Source of the DNA: Pyrenophora tritici-repentis
Taxonomy: Eukaryota > Ascomycota > Dothideomycetes > Pleosporales > Pleosporaceae
Assembly (NCBI RefSeq): GCF_003171515.1
Contig: NC_089396.1
Location: 930,001-994,000 of the forward strand
Direction: 5' to 3'
DNA: 64,000 nucleotides
Shown: in pieces, positions 11,055 through 23,193 of the stretch
Position numbering within the stretch: the stretch's first letter is position 1
Layout of the letters: each line of letters opens with the position of its first letter
Translations under genes and position numbers: made by a program
Notes under the pieces: generated by a model
Seen by the model: the letters and a program-made list of their open reading frames with translations, nothing else
The model's database searches: none
What the model was told of the DNA's origin: nothing

Positions 11055-12845
11055 TCCTTTGATGCTAGAACTCCAGCTTAACCCTCATAAGCTCTCGTCA
11101 TCCGGAAGGAATCCCGCCACAGCTTTGAACGCAACCGAGAATGCACCAAGCCCAAAAGCAGCTTTCCCCGGAAAAATAAACTCGCTATATTGCGGCTTTC
11201 CCCAGATGACATACATACATATGCCGTACCCCATATACAGCGGCTCCACACGAGCACCAGCGGCTGAACTACGCACTCTCCACCGACTCGTGGGCGTTGG
11301 AGAAGCGATCTCCACCCAATCTAGCTTGCATATATTGTAGAACAGCACATCAGCAACCACAAAGTAGAAAGCGGCACTCCACGGCGCGGCTGAAGTACTC
11401 CTTTCGCTCTGCCAGCGTGATCTCGCCTACACACACCGCAATCTACGGGATAATTCGGCGAGGCATATCCAAATGAAAAAAAAAACAAAGCACGCACACA
11501 ACATGTGGCTGGTACCTTGCGTTGATCAGGCCTTTGTCGCCCTCTTCGTAGGCACAACAAGCTTAGGGCAGAAATCTAGTAAAAACGAAACATCAGTCAG
11601 TGCTATCAAATCACAGTAAATACACTGATCTGTGCGATCATCGTATCTTACTCATCTCAACTTGTTGTTACATGTTGTTATCGTCGTGCCCGTCCAATGG
11701 CGTGCCTGACATGCGGTCAGCGCACGGTGTCACACTCGAAGCCGTCAAGTGTGAAACGCGGCTGCTCCACAAGTACCGACCGTACCCACTCTATGCCAGA
11801 CAAGGGGGGGAACAAATGCCGGAAGCACGTATCCCCCTTAAGCAAATAAGCAAGATGACGACGAAGCGGGATCAGTACGCTCGTTTAACCTTCTGTCAAT
11901 GCCGTGTCCAACTGCTTTTCTATTTTCTATCCGAGCTTAGCCGGGTGGCGGGTGTCTGACATGGCGTCAGAGTAAGGTTCAAACGTGAGCATTATGCATA
12001 TGGTATTGCAAAGTAGAATGTCGTGGATGAGATGGTGGAAATGATTAATGGAGATGGTGTTGCTCGTGGCAAGGGCCCTTTGCCGTGCACGCACTACGCC
12101 AAGAAGGCTTTTCAGCGCCGCCAAGCAGCACAAGAACCGGCGGCGGAAAAGCTTCCTCTAGATTCATCTACTCCTCATCTTTATTGGGGTTGCGAGGCGA
12201 CACTTTATGGTGGCTTGCAGCACGTGCGCTAGAGCCTAGAGACAAGTGACGCTGTTCCCTCGACCATGGGGCGCGTACCTTTCCCTCTGTCGTGACGTGC
12301 CCGCTTGTTTTGTCTGCTTCCGGGATTGACGATCAGCGACATGCGTCGCTTTTGTGATTCGCCGCGCAGCTGATTAGCTGCCGTAGGAAACCACGCCGAG
12401 ATGGCGGTAAAAGAACTGCATGTTTGGTATTCACGGCTCTTGCGGAATCTGTCTGGCCGGATATCGTTCGGGCAGCGGATGTTTTGGATATGGGGTGCGT
12501 TGGCGGGCGGGACCCGAGCCCTAGCTCCCCTACCACCCCTCCTCATATGCTTCTACTTTAAATGAAAGAACAAATGAGCCATGTTTCGAACTTTGTTAGA
12601 GCCATAGTTTCTGCACTGTTGGCCGCCTCTGGCTCGGAGGATTGTTTCTCCACAAACAACCTTGCGTATGCAGGGCGGTCCAGAGTGTGAGTGGGTTCGT
12701 TGCAAGCCCATTGCCAGGGTAGTGTTGGGTGTGGAGACCCAGCTGTGGTCGTATATCGGGATATTGGAGGTTAGAATCTTGGAAAGAGGTGCTTCATATG
12801 GGGAAGGACCGAGATAAGTTAGCGGGGTTTGACTGAGGCTTGATG

Positions 12846-12853
12846 TATATAAG
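12846..12853 (+). promoter_or_regulatory. TATA box of the GH10 xylanase
   Basis: TATATAAG lies about 100 bp before the ATG, followed by a C/A-rich leader ending in CTTCAACATGAAG. Spacing and leader composition fit a strongly inducible secreted-enzyme gene. Confidence 0.6.
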
Positions 12854-12948
12854 AACATGCCCAGTAGTTCCCAAGGTGTCCAGTATCAAGCAGTCGTTCA
12901 TTCCGGCCTACACATCTCCTTCTCCGACAAAAACCAAATACCTTCAAC

Positions 12949-14046
12949 ATGAAGCTTTCACTCGTCACCCTCCTCTCCGTCAGCGCCCTGGTTTCGGCTG
13001 CTCCCTATGCTGAGCCAGAGCCTGTCCTCGATCAGCGCCAGACGCAGAGCATCAACGCTGCCTTCAAGGCAAAGGGCAAGAAGTACTTTGGTACAATCGC
13101 CGATGGCCGTCTCAACTCAGGAAAGAATGCCCAGGTCATCACGGCAAACTTTGGTCAGATCACCCCCGAGAACTCGTAAGTCAAAACCTAGGCCATAACA
13201 ATAACTATACGGTTGCTGACCCATCCACAGCATGAAGTGGGATGCCACTGAGCCCTCCAAGGGCAACTTCAACTTCGGCACTGCCGACGCGACCGCCAAG
13301 TTCGCAAAGGACAACGGTCTTCTCCTCCGTGGACACACAACCGTGTGGCACTCCCAGCTTCCGTCCTATGTCTCTCAGATTAACGACAAGGCTACCTTGA
13401 CATCTGTTATGCAGAACCACATCTCCAAGGTCATGGGCCACTACAAGGGCCAAGTTTACGCCTGGGACGTCATCAACGAGATGTTCGACGAGAGCGGTGG
13501 CTTCCGTTCCAGCGTCTTCTACAACGTCCTCGGCGAGGACTTTGTTCGCATTGCTTTCGAGGCGGCCAAGGCTGCTGACCCCAGCGCGAAGCGTTACATC
13601 AACGACTACAAGTAAGTTTCCATGTTAATTGAGGCATGAACAGCGATACTAACACACTTCGCAGCCTGGACAACGCCAACTACGCTAAGACCAAGGGTCT
13701 TGCCAGCAAGGTCAAGCAGTGGATCGGCAAGGGCTGGCCTATTGACGGTATCGGTTCGCAGTCTCACTTGAGCTCTGGCCAGGGTGCCGGTTCCGGCGCT
13801 GCCATGGCTCTCCTTTGCGGGTCTGCTCCCGAGTGTGCCATCACCGAGCTTGACATTGGCAACGCCCAGCAATCCGACTGGTCCAACGTCGTCAAGGCCT
13901 GCCTCAACCAGAAGAACTGCGTTGGTATCACCGTCTGGGGTACCCGTGACACCGACTCCTGGAGGCCCAACGGCAGCCCCCTGCTGTTCGATGCCAACTA
14001 CAACCCCAAGCCTGCCTACAACACCATCCTGGCTGCCCTCAAGTAA
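12949..14046 (+). CDS. Secreted endo-1,4-beta-xylanase, family GH10
   Basis: Exons 12949-13175, 13231-13611 and 13665-14046 sum to 990 nt, 329 aa. The enzyme hydrolyses internal beta-1,4 bonds of xylan in plant cell walls. Residues 1-18 are a signal peptide ([18 protein letters not shown]), probably followed by a short propeptide ending near QR. The single domain is a complete GH10 barrel. [15 protein letters not shown] is the substrate-cleft motif, [10 protein letters not shown] carries the acid/base Glu (about residue 159), and CAITELDIG carries the nucleophile Glu (about residue 264). [14 protein letters not shown] is near the end. It has no cellulose-binding module, and the length matches the single-domain fungal form. 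Both introns are 53-55 nt with GTAAGT donors. Confidence 0.96.
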
Positions 14047-14192
14047 GCGCCAGACGCTACGTGAACTGCTGTGCAGACACTTCTGTATATATCTTGCGGA
14101 AGGGAACAAGGAAGATTGGTTTGAGGATATTTTCTGTAAATACTTTTTTATTGGGGAGAGTTGTGTACATACATACGTATCCAAGAGTTACG

Positions 14193-16508
14193 TCAGTCGA
14201 TCTTTGTGTCTCTGCCCGTGATTGCTGTTTCGTGCTCTGCGCTTTTCAATGCCTTGATGATACGGATGCCTGCGGCTGAGCTAGCTCCTGTTTCAGCTTG
14301 CTTAGTCCAGAAGAAATCCGCCGCATTGATTCTGATACTCTTGCGCCTTTCGCGTTCAGCAACACCTAGATGCGATGCCTTCTCTGCATTTGCCTCGAGC
14401 TCGTCGAGATGTTTCTTCCGGTTTGCATATTGCTCAGCTTTTTCTCTCCGGGTCTGCTCTGATCCAATTCGCGATAGAGCAAATCGGACTGCCGCTCTGA
14501 AGCCCATGAAGATGTGTTCGGATATGAGGATAGTAATTGGGAGACTCGCCCACGTGCTCAGGCCCAGGTAGTCGCCAAGGAACTGGTGGGTACCAAACAA
14601 ATGTACGATAGCGGCGCTGCTCACACTACCCAGCCACGTGAGGCATTCCATACTGTCTACCCAAGGCCCGATGCCATCGCTGCGTGATGGATCGGGTCTC
14701 TGATGTTCAATGCAAATCTTAATAAAGTCGGACCGAAGTTCAAACCAGTTGTTGACGAAGAAGCCGATCGGTATAAGTGGCCACACTGGACTAAAAAGTG
14801 CAAGATAGCCGAACTGGATTACCATCTCCGCTATATCTTCTTGGACGTTGTACGCTGGTCTCAACGCTTGCCTTCGTGTTCGGCGGAGGAAGCGGGTTTC
14901 GGCAGGATCTTCGAAGGGCATCTTATCGTAAGAAGTTCGGTCGTGCGCCCGGCTGGTTTGTCGGTCGCGCCACCACTGCTTGACTTGTATCTTTACCCAC
15001 GGCAATGCGAGTTCTTCGACGGCGCTAGAGACCTGTCCCGTAACCGTGAGTGCTATCACCTCATTGCGCAATCGGTCGGGGTCAGCGCTAAATTCCAGCT
15101 TGCTTTGAACACCTAGTGCCCGATTCATAGCTTGTTGCAGTAGTGGCAGGACCGTGCTTCCGAATGGTACATATACGAATGCAGTGAGAAAGATCGGCAT
15201 GTAATTGGTGATCGAGTTTAGCACAAAGAGCTTCTGCGTTAGAGACATTTCGTAGTGGTCCGCTGTCCGGTGGTTCTCGTATTCCGCCAAACCGGTGGCA
15301 ATATCCTCGAGAAGATTCGTGACGTATGGCAAGAATACTGCAAGAAGAACAGTCGGGAGATACTCCTAGCTGCTGTTAGTCCAAACTACGTAGCCTTGGG
15401 TTGGGGTTCATACTAACCAGATAGAATTTGTATGGTCCTTCGTAGGCTTCCGCGATGAACGTTTCAATAGCGAAAACGAAGGTGATCAGAATGCCGAGTA
15501 GCAAGGTGCTCACAAGCACGAAGGGTATCACGACCAGCTGCCGCACAATGCGCTTCCATCTCGGGAAGATGTGCCTGACTCTTCCGACAGAGTCGATGAT
15601 CTCTTTCTCGTAGCGGAACTGCGGACGGTTCAACTTCAACTCTCCAACTCCTCGAACATTCCAACGGATAGCCAGATCATTCTGCTTGATCTTCCAGTAC
15701 TCCAGGAAGACCGTACACCAGATGCCGATGAGCACAGCAAAGGCCAGTGAGTATTTTTCTAGGAATGCCCAAGCAAAGACACCCGCTACACAAGGAAAAG
15801 ACAGAGAGCGGAAATAGGTCTGAATGAAAGCAAAGTAAAAGGCAACCTTGGCTCCCCAGAGGTTGCGAATTTGGTCCAAGTCAGCATGATCCAGGAAGAA
15901 CTTCTTGCTAAGGCGGGTCAATAACGCCCCGTTGATGGGTTTGTTGTGCAAAGGAAATATAGACGTCACATTCTCCCATAGACCATAGCCTGGGGTGATA
16001 CCAGCTCCCCCGAGCTCTTTCTGCCAAACGAGCAGGTGGTACATGGAAAGAAGATCTTCCGCTTCGAAAGCTCCATCGACAATGCTCTTGGCGGTGCCAC
16101 CAGGATGATTCTTAGTTATGCCATACAGCCAGTCCTTGACTCTGCATCAAAAGTTAGAAAGTGGGAAGACAAGGCTGAGGACAGCCACGACTTACCGCGA
16201 CTTGTAGACAGCATTTCCGAGCAAGTCTCTGGGTGCTTGACAAAATATCAATAGTGATTGATCGTAGCCAGGGCGAACTTCGGTGTTGAGACCAGCAGAT
16301 TCTAGGTCATGGAGTAATCGCGTGCATTCTTTGATTGCAACGTCGCCATCTTATCCTCGTAAGCCCTGGCCTAACTAAAGCTCTTTCTTAACATACCAAC
16401 ACTGCTGAAGTCATATACCACGACGTACTTGTCATTATAAGTGATATGGTCGAGCTCCGTATCGTCGCTCCAGGTCGTGTCGACCCTCCTTAACGGTTCG
16501 ATCTGCAT
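14193..16508 (-). CDS. Anoctamin/TMEM16-family lipid scramblase or channel
   Basis: Four exons on the minus strand, 16508-16397, 16349-16196, 16141-15418 and 15365-14193, sum to 2163 nt, 720 aa, close to the roughly 735 aa of characterised fungal TMEM16 proteins. The N-terminal cytosolic domain includes YVVVYDF and GLNTEVRPGYDQSLLIF. It is followed by the family-typical SIFPLHN, FYFAFIQTYFRSL and VFLEYWKIKQNDLAIRWNVRG, then about ten membrane segments. NNWFELRSDFIKI and ISEHIFMGFRAAVRFAL carry acidic residues at positions used for Ca2+ binding in this family. Fungal members are Ca2+-activated lipid scramblases or ER-plasma membrane tethers (Ist2-like). Which applies here is not decidable. It converges tightly on the xylanase, with 146 bp between stop codons. 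Confidence 0.93.
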
Positions 16509-17605
16509 CCCCAGAGGCCCAGCAATGTTCAAGCTAGACCGAAAACGTTCAAACTAACGCAAAAGCAAAAGAATACGACGAGAATGTGAGCTGTAAGGAC
16601 CGTGAGTGTGGCTGGTGGGTATATAGGCTTCCTTCTGCGACGTCGTCATCACGGAGGTCGTGGCTGACGCGGAGTTAGGCAAGCCCTCAGCTCTGTCGCG
16701 CCGTCGCGGATTGGTGTTCGCATGTGGGCCCAAACGCTGTTGAGCCAGGTTTAGCACTTGAATGCCGAGCGTCCCGAGCCACGGAGAAAACGGACACGGC
16801 GATTAAACGCATCTTAAAGAGTAGTTTGCGAGTAGACAGCCCTTTAGTATGAAATGTGGGATGCAGAAGAGTCGGGAAGTTTACAAATGCATCTCCCCCA
16901 CATGTCCGACATCACGGGCGCTGACCTGTTTGAGTTTAGCGTATTCATTAGCGCCGGCACCTGTCAAGTATGTCCAAACTGTCTGACTCTGCAATTGACA
17001 AGCATTCATGGCCTTTCTTTGTCGGCTTCTAGCAGTCGCATAAAGCCATCAAGCTATGAATAAGACAAAGCGTCAACTTTGCGAAATGTGACCCCACGGC
17101 GCAGTGACCTAACGCACCTTCCACATTCCACATTCCTCAACTTCACAACAACCAGTCATCAAGAACAACTAACAAACTTCGCTCAAGTAACCCAACTAAA
17201 CCAAGATACAAATTCACAAACCACACCATCACCACTTTCATCACTCCCCCCGGGAAACCTTCCACTCTTGCGCGAATGTCTCCCTATAAACCGTCATCTT
17301 GCGTGCAACGATGAAGGTGGGAAGGAAGATTGTACATGAGAACAATTGGAAATCTTAATTTTGGCGACGAAGGTTTGATTGTTATCCGAAACAGAGTGTA
17401 TGTAATTGGATATCCGGTATACAAAAAAAGAGAAAGAAAGAGAAAGAGGCAGCAAACACCTCACTCCACGCTATGCTCATAACCCAGGTTCCTATCCCTT
17501 TCCAATTGACGCCGATATGCAAACACGCGAGGAGTTATTCAAAACAAAAGTCGTCCATCCCTCTGGAATCCTTATCCAAAGGCTGTTCGTTCATCGGGGG
17601 AGCAC
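16509..17605. other. Intergenic, about 1.1 kb
   Basis: Promoter of the anoctamin gene on the left and 3' region of the APC/C gene on the right. The stretch 17100-17260 is A/C-rich and 17425-17450 is a purine run. No supported gene. Confidence 0.5.
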
Positions 17606-19563
17606 CTAGCCCTCATCCGAATCAACCACCATACTCTCCCCAAACGCACTCGAATCCTCAGCACCCATACCCTGCGCATGTCGTCTTCTACGCCCCGTCC
17701 GTCCCGCAACGCGATTCTGCTCGATTTCGCGCAGTTTGCCGTTCATCTTCCTCTCTAGTTCTTCGATGGCTTCGCTCTCATCCGCATCTTCTATGGCCGC
17801 CGAATTAGCCGATGGTCCCAACTCAAGAAGTCCGCTTTCCGACTCGTTGACTTCGAGCGCGCGGTTAAGAAGGTCGGTGGCCATGGGATCTTGTGGTGCG
17901 ACGGCGAGGGCTTCGTGGAGCGTGACGATGGCGTCCCAGGTGCGGTTCATGTTTAGTAGTACGAGGGCCTTTGCGGCAAAGACGCTGGGGTCTTTTATGC
18001 CGTGGCGCAATACTTCATCGAACATGGCAAGCGCCTCGTTGTACTGTTCGTCCTTGCGCAGAGCATGGGCGAGGTTTATCCGCGTGGGAATCCAGGTGTC
18101 GGGATCTGCTTCATTCTGCTCTGAGAAGGCGAGTGCGCGGCGGAAGAATTGTATGGCGTCTGGTAGCTGTCCCTCGTGGAAGCAGACAACGCCCATCTCG
18201 TTAAGAAGGCAGGGATCGTTCTCACACAGTTCGTATGATGTTTTGAGGTACTCTTTTGACAGGCTGAGGTTGTTCAATTGTAGGTTCTGCATGCCGAGGA
18301 ATAGCTGGGGGAGATGTGAGCCTTGGAAGAGGCGCGCGGCGGTCGAGTAGGCAGAGATGGCTTGGTCGTGCTCGCCCTCTGCGGCAAAGGTGTGCGCGAA
18401 ACCTATCCACGCTGGACCAAAGTGAGGATCCATCATTGATGACTTGGAGAAGTAACGGCGCGCTTCTGCTATGCGACCAATGGCGAGGTAGTATGTGCCG
18501 ACTGCAAACCATGAGCAAGGTTCCGATGGATTTGTATCCGCAAGCTCGTGGGCAAGCAGGAAGAGGGTGTTCTTTTCGCCGAGTTCATGCAGGGAGGCTA
18601 TGTGTATAGGCATGATATTGAAGTTGTATTTGTCGTTGGCAAGGACGGAAGATGTGAGGGCAAGGGTATCGCGAAAACGGCATAGGGTAAACGTAAGATC
18701 GGCCTTGGAAAGGACTATATCAGGGTTCTCGCCGAGGTGGTAGTGAGTGGTGAGGGTCTCGGTGGCGCTGGCGAACTCTTCAGGTCGCGTGTACTTGGAC
18801 AGGCGTGTCGTGTATAGCGTCTTCGTGAAGGAGGCAGCTTCTTGTGATAGCGAAGGGTTGTTGGAGACGTTGATGGTGTCGAAGTTGAGCGACTCGAGGA
18901 ACTTCCACTCCTCATCAGGTGCCATGAGAGAATTGGACATGAGGGCGTCGAATGCTTCGAAGCACTGCACATCGATCTGTACCGCCGTCTTGTAGCACTC
19001 TTTGGCTCGATCGAAGGAATTCTGCTTCGCAAAGCATACACCGCGCAGGTAGCACATGCCGGCTTCCGACTTGATATTGTTAACATCTTCCCTATCGCGT
19101 TCCTCACTAGTTGGTAGCCGGTCGGTTCGCGAACCCGCCTTGTTGTGCCTTGCGCCTGCCCGTGTGTTGACATCAACATGCCGCAGTTTTGTGCGTGCGC
19201 TGCCCGGCGCCGAGATGAGATGAGTAGGGTTCTTGTCGCCTAGTATCTGCAGTGCCTCTTCCATCTTCCCCAGCTTAATGGAGCAATGCGCAGCGAGGTA
19301 TCGGCATTGTGGAGTGCGCTCGACGAGGTTCCCGCGTGCTAGAAGTGACTGTGTTCGATTATAGTTGCCCGTGGTAAAGTGTACCTGCGCAAGCCAGAAT
19401 GCATCTTGATCGTCATCTAGATTGGATTATCAGTATGCGCCCATGATGTTACGTAGTATAGCATACCTGTGAGGGCCAGCAGCTTATCCGCGACGAATAT
19501 GGCTGTATCGTATTGGCACCGATTGAGGGCTTCCTGGCGCCATTCGCGAAGATATTTGTCCAT
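17606..19563 (-). CDS. cut9: Anaphase-promoting complex subunit Cut9/Cdc16 (APC6)
   Basis: Exons 19563-19467 and 19416-17606 sum to 1908 nt, 635 aa. It is a tetratricopeptide-repeat scaffold subunit of the anaphase-promoting complex, the ubiquitin ligase that triggers anaphase and mitotic exit. The N terminus MDKYLREWRQEALNRCQYDT and following region match Cut9/Cdc16. TPR signatures run through the protein, for example AWIGFAHTFAAEGEHDQAIS, LLNEMGVVCFHEGQLPDAIQ and ARINLAHALRKDEQYNEALA-like repeats in the C-terminal half, plus CSWFAVGTYYLAIGRIAEAR. The basic tail GRTGRRRRHAQGMG may be a nuclear signal. The first intron is 50 nt. The start I chose is the only ATG that joins the long exon in frame. 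It is divergent from the Yju2 gene, with 371 bp between start codons. Confidence 0.93.
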
Positions 19564-19934
19564 AGTTTTGCTGTACCATAGAAATAGAACTTTGTAGGCG
19601 GGTAAGCACGAATAAACAGTCAGTAGGCTATCCCGGTCGTGGTTGCTGTCGGCGGCGTCGCGAGGTTGCTGCTAGGATGGCGCGCCTGCCTCGCGAAAGC
19701 ACATGTTTGCGGGGTTCCTGCAGCCGCGGGCCGCCTTAGTCAGCCAAAAGTTGCCTTCAGCCTTCACCTCGCCTGGGATTCCGCGTGTTGATCTACGCCA
19801 TCGCATTAACTACGTCGCCTCATATCACGACACTCCGACCACGTCGCTGTGGACAAAAGAACACGACGCGCGTATAGGAGGCTAAAACTACGACTGAGAT
19901 TCGTCCATCAACTGCACCTCCGTAATCCACCACC
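19564..19934. promoter_or_regulatory. Shared divergent promoter, APC6 and YJU2
   Basis: 371 bp separate the two start codons of oppositely transcribed housekeeping genes. No TATA box stands out. The region is probably a bidirectional promoter. Confidence 0.45.
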
Positions 19935-20813
19935 ATGTCTGAACGAAAGGTGCTCACCAAGTACTACCCCCCAGACTTCGACCCCTCGAAGATCACTCGC
20001 CAGCGCGGTCCCAAGAATGCAGGCCCCAAGCTCATGACTGTCCGTCTTATGGCGCCATTCTCCATGAAATGCACACACTGCGGCGAGTTCATCTACAAGG
20101 GCCGCAAGTTCAACGCGCGGAAAGAGACTACGGAGGAGAAATACTATAACATTGCCATCTTCCGCTTCTACATCCGATGCACGCGATGCTCCGGCGAAAT
20201 CACCTTCAAGACCGACCCTAAGAACATGGACTACGCATGTGAGCGCGGCGCAAAGCGAAACTTCGAACCCTGGAGGGAGGCTAAGCTCAACGAAGAGAAC
20301 GAGGAGGAGCGCTTAGACCGGATAGAGCGAGAGGAGGCGGAGCGCGACGCCATGAAGGAGCTCGAGACAAAGGTCTTGGATGCGAAGACAGAGATGGCTA
20401 TCGCAGATGCTCTAGACACGATTCGTTCGAGAAACGCGAGACTCGAAAAGGCAGAGCGCGAAGGCACCAGGACGGATGTACCACCGGATTCTGCTGATGA
20501 ACGCCGGAAGAAGCAAGAGGAAGAAGACGCCGAGGCAGCCCGCCAAGCATTCGCAAACCGCGGCATGCCAGATATTGGTGAGGAAACCATTGACGAGGAC
20601 ATGATGGATGCACCAATCGAGGTGCCTTCTGTTGCAACCTTTGCTACTAAAAAGCCGAAAGAAAAGAAGGACTTTAGCGCTGCACTTGGCATCAAGAAGA
20701 AGGCAACTGCTCCTGCTCCTGCTCCGGCCAACATATCGCAAGTGAAAGCCGCTCCAGTGCCGTCGAAACTGTCTACCATGCTTGTAGCTGGCTATGATAG
20801 CGACAGCGATTGA
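19935..20813 (+). CDS. YJU2: Pre-mRNA splicing factor Yju2/Cwc16 (CCDC94)
   Basis: A single exon of 292 aa. The conserved N-terminal CWC16 domain is complete. It includes VLTKYYPPDFDPSKI, then KLMTVRLMAPFSMKCTHCGE and RFYIRCTRCSGEITFKTDP, whose CxxC pairs form the zinc-binding site, and DYACERGAKRNFEPW. Yju2 joins the spliceosome at the first catalytic step with the Prp19 complex and acts in the nucleus. Residues 125-200 are a charged coiled coil with a run of Glu/Arg. The C-terminal third is Ala/Pro/Lys-rich and disordered and ends in the acidic YDSDSD. The long antisense frame over its 3' half is a shadow. Start chosen at CACCATGTCTGAACG. Confidence 0.95.
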   Translation: MSERKVLTKYYPPDFDPSKITRQRGPKNAGPKLMTVRLMAPFSMKCTHCGEFIYKGRKFNARKETTEEKYYNIAIFRFYIRCTRCSGEITFKTDPKNMDYACERGAKRNFEPWREAKLNEENEEERLDRIEREEAERDAMKELETKVLDAKTEMAIADALDTIRSRNARLEKAEREGTRTDVPPDSADERRKKQEEEDAEAARQAFANRGMPDIGEETIDEDMMDAPIEVPSVATFATKKPKEKKDFSAALGIKKKATAPAPAPANISQVKAAPVPSKLSTMLVAGYDSDSD

Positions 20814-21381
20814 GACAAACAGCAGAAGAGCATTTACGGCGTTTGGACGAATTATATGAGCGCTGACAATACCGACATGATCGTAATATACATCTTCTCG
20901 GCTTGGAACTCTCCACGAACCGAGTAGACTACGTAGTGATTCGAACGATTTGACGGAACAAGCGAATTGAACGATTGTGCCCAAGTGCATGTCATTACAA
21001 AGTACACATTGTGAGTATGCCACACGGATCGCATTTTCCCGAATTACCGAATCCCCCCTTGCACCGGTACTGCCGTAATCCCTGCAGCGCCGGAGGATAC
21101 TACACCATCTCCAAAGTACTTCAATATAACCCCACAAATCTACCTACCAAGCCTGGGGTAGCGCTGTTTCCTCCATAGTCATGCTCTCGACCCCATTAGG
21201 TCTACATTCATCAGGGTGTCCTGCCACTCTAGGAAAGAGCCCCGATATCATGTGCCTGTCTACGCTCTGCGCTGTTGAATACGACATCGCATCCAGAAAC
21301 CTTATATCCTGCAGATCACCAGACACGCTGTCCTTAGTTGCATCAGCGTATCGTCTTCAACTCTGTTGACATACGTCGAAA
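20814..21381. other. Intergenic, 568 bp
   Basis: 3' region of YJU2 and promoter of the GH43 gene. An AATATAACC element near 21123 could serve as a weak TATA-like box. No gene seen. Confidence 0.45.
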
Positions 21382-22410
21382 ATGCGGTTCTCAACTATCT
21401 TTAGCTTTCTTCCAGTCGTCCTCGGTTTTCCTGCGCAACACCTCGATTTTGCCGACTATGGCCTGACGCGTCGTGCCGACCCTTCCCTCACTGGCTACCT
21501 AGGCGTCTTCTTCCTCGGTGACAAACCCTCTGTCTATTTCTACCTATCCAAAGGCAACAATGCGAACTCAATGGTCGCTCTGAACAAGGGCCAACCCGTT
21601 ATCAACCCAACCAAGGGTACGTTGGGCGTGCGCGACCCATCCATCATACCCGGTGGAGCAGGTGAAGCGGGCAAAAAGTGGTACATTATCGGTACAGATC
21701 TCAACATTGCCACTACCACATGGGACGCTTCGCAGCGCACAGGCTCGCGAGGTATCTATGTGTGGGAGTCTACCGATCTAGTCACTTGGACCAATGAACG
21801 ACTTGTCACCGTCGAAGACGCCACAGCCGGTATGGTATGGGCTCCAAGCGCCATCTACGACACAGCCAAAGGCCAGTACTTCGTGTATTGGTCTAGCAAA
21901 TTCTACCCTACCTCCGACCCCAACCACACAGGAAGCCCCTCCTCAACTCGCATCCGCTACGCCTACACCAGTGACTTCAAAACTTTCTCCGCCCCTCAAG
22001 ACTACGTCAACAAATCCCCCACCAACGTCATCGATCTCGAGTTCCTCTCCCTAGGCAACAACGCCTACGCCCGATTCATCAAAGACGAAAGCGCGAAAAC
22101 CGTGTTCACAGAGGTTTCGACAAACGGCCTCTTTGGCATGTGGACTAGACCCGCTGGCGCAAATGCTATCATTGCGTCTGGCGTCGAGGGTCCTGCGCCA
22201 TACTGGGATAACGCGGTGGCAGGGAAAGCACATCTGTTGTTGGACTTTTATGGGGCGGATGGGTATCGTCCGTATGAGAGTACGGATGTCAAAGGCGGAA
22301 AGTGGAGCGCGAGCGATAGGAGTGCTTGGCCTAAGAATCTGAGACATGGGAGTGTGATGGGGATTACGGATGCGCAGATTAAGGCGCTGAAGGCGAAATG
22401 GGGGGCTTGA
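21382..22410 (+). CDS. Secreted glycoside hydrolase family 43 enzyme
   Basis: A single exon of 342 aa. MRFSTIFSFLPVVLGFPA is a signal peptide; LTRRA at residues 28-32 may be a Kex2-type propeptide end. The catalytic domain shows GH43 features: LGVRDPSIIPG holds the general-base Asp, GMVWAPSAIYD the pKa-modulating region, and NVIDLEFLSLGNN the likely acid Glu, along with repeated blade-like YFVYWSSKFY and RIRYAYTSDFKTFS. GH43 enzymes remove arabinose or xylose from arabinoxylan or arabinan. The exact specificity is not readable from sequence. It lies 7 kb from the GH10 xylanase, and the two activities are complementary. The GC-rich third-position bias of the first two thirds supports coding. 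No binding module is present. Confidence 0.88.
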   Translation: MRFSTIFSFLPVVLGFPAQHLDFADYGLTRRADPSLTGYLGVFFLGDKPSVYFYLSKGNNANSMVALNKGQPVINPTKGTLGVRDPSIIPGGAGEAGKKWYIIGTDLNIATTTWDASQRTGSRGIYVWESTDLVTWTNERLVTVEDATAGMVWAPSAIYDTAKGQYFVYWSSKFYPTSDPNHTGSPSSTRIRYAYTSDFKTFSAPQDYVNKSPTNVIDLEFLSLGNNAYARFIKDESAKTVFTEVSTNGLFGMWTRPAGANAIIASGVEGPAPYWDNAVAGKAHLLLDFYGADGYRPYESTDVKGGKWSASDRSAWPKNLRHGSVMGITDAQIKALKAKWGA

Positions 22411-23193
22411 GCGTGGGTTGGATGGCTTAGTAGGGTAGTAATGTGTATCTGTTGTAAATCTTGCGCGAATGTATAATCTGCTTTTGTGTGTATTTTGGGT
22501 CTTTTGGAGATGTTGTCATATGCCTATGAGCGAGCTCGGTGTCACTCACACTCACTTCTTGTAGTTATCGTGGACAAGCTCCCTAAGTTCCTTGATCATT
22601 TTCCGCAGATCAACGACTCCGGCAGTTTTGAATTTTATGGTAACCATTTCGATCGTTTCCATGTGTGCGTGACATTACTTGATGTTCGTGAAGTAAAGTA
22701 GTTGAATAGGTATATGTTTGTTTCCTCATTAACATGAATCCATCGTCGAATTTATACTCTCTGCCAGCACTGCGCTCAGTCCAAAAGGTGCAAATACCTA
22801 GTTTATGACTGTATATGACTGTTACCTTGTGACTCTTGCGGTCCTCTACTATACTTCATACACGTCTGCGCTCGATATGACTTTCGAAGCATGGACACTC
22901 ATTCCGGTGATATGACTGACAGGTTAGATGGTCAGGTATGACAAGGCAGCTTCAATACTATCACCTTTATCTGAAACACAACTTAGATAAAGGCGGTCGA
23001 GTACAAACGACCATCACAATAATATTGTTATTTGTGTGTACATGTGAAGAATGGCGAACGTGAAGAGAGAAACACTTCCCCAGCATAAAACGTATATTCC
23101 AAACTCTTTCTGTAGCAATATATACACTCAGAATTCTAAATAAAACGGCAGTAGTACACGCAATAAACCGAAATTAGAAATATCGAAAAAGAC
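22411..23193. other. Intergenic, about 780 bp
   Basis: AT-rich after 22650; several repeated GACTGT/TATATGACTG words around 22805-22930. No gene, RNA or terminal repeats recognised. Confidence 0.45.

Larger units (their letters stand above)
8826..12948. other. Gene-poor region of about 4.1 kb
   Basis: No frame here has a convincing start, intron structure or motif. It holds the 3' end of the secreted-protein gene, a short CA microsatellite at 11039-11054, and, at the right end, the promoter of the GH10 xylanase. I saw no terminal inverted repeats or RNA gene. Confidence 0.5.

Noticed and set aside
12229..12546. 105-codon minus-strand frame upstream of GH10
   Set aside because: Arg/Pro-rich chance frame with no conserved-looking segment; lies in the GH10 promoter region.
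13606..14184. 192-codon minus-strand frame
   Set aside because: Antisense shadow of GH10 exon 3; Val/Gly/Leu-rich low-complexity translation.
17736..18350. 204-codon plus-strand frame
   Set aside because: Antisense to the TPR-coding part of APC6; Ser/Arg-rich shadow.
20412..21137. 241-codon minus-strand frame
   Set aside because: It is antisense to the well-supported YJU2 gene over half its length and shows no motif; a codon-bias shadow.
12949..22410. Secondary-metabolite gene cluster
   Set aside because: No polyketide synthase, peptide synthetase, terpene cyclase or cytochrome P450 is present; carbohydrate enzymes are mixed with housekeeping genes.
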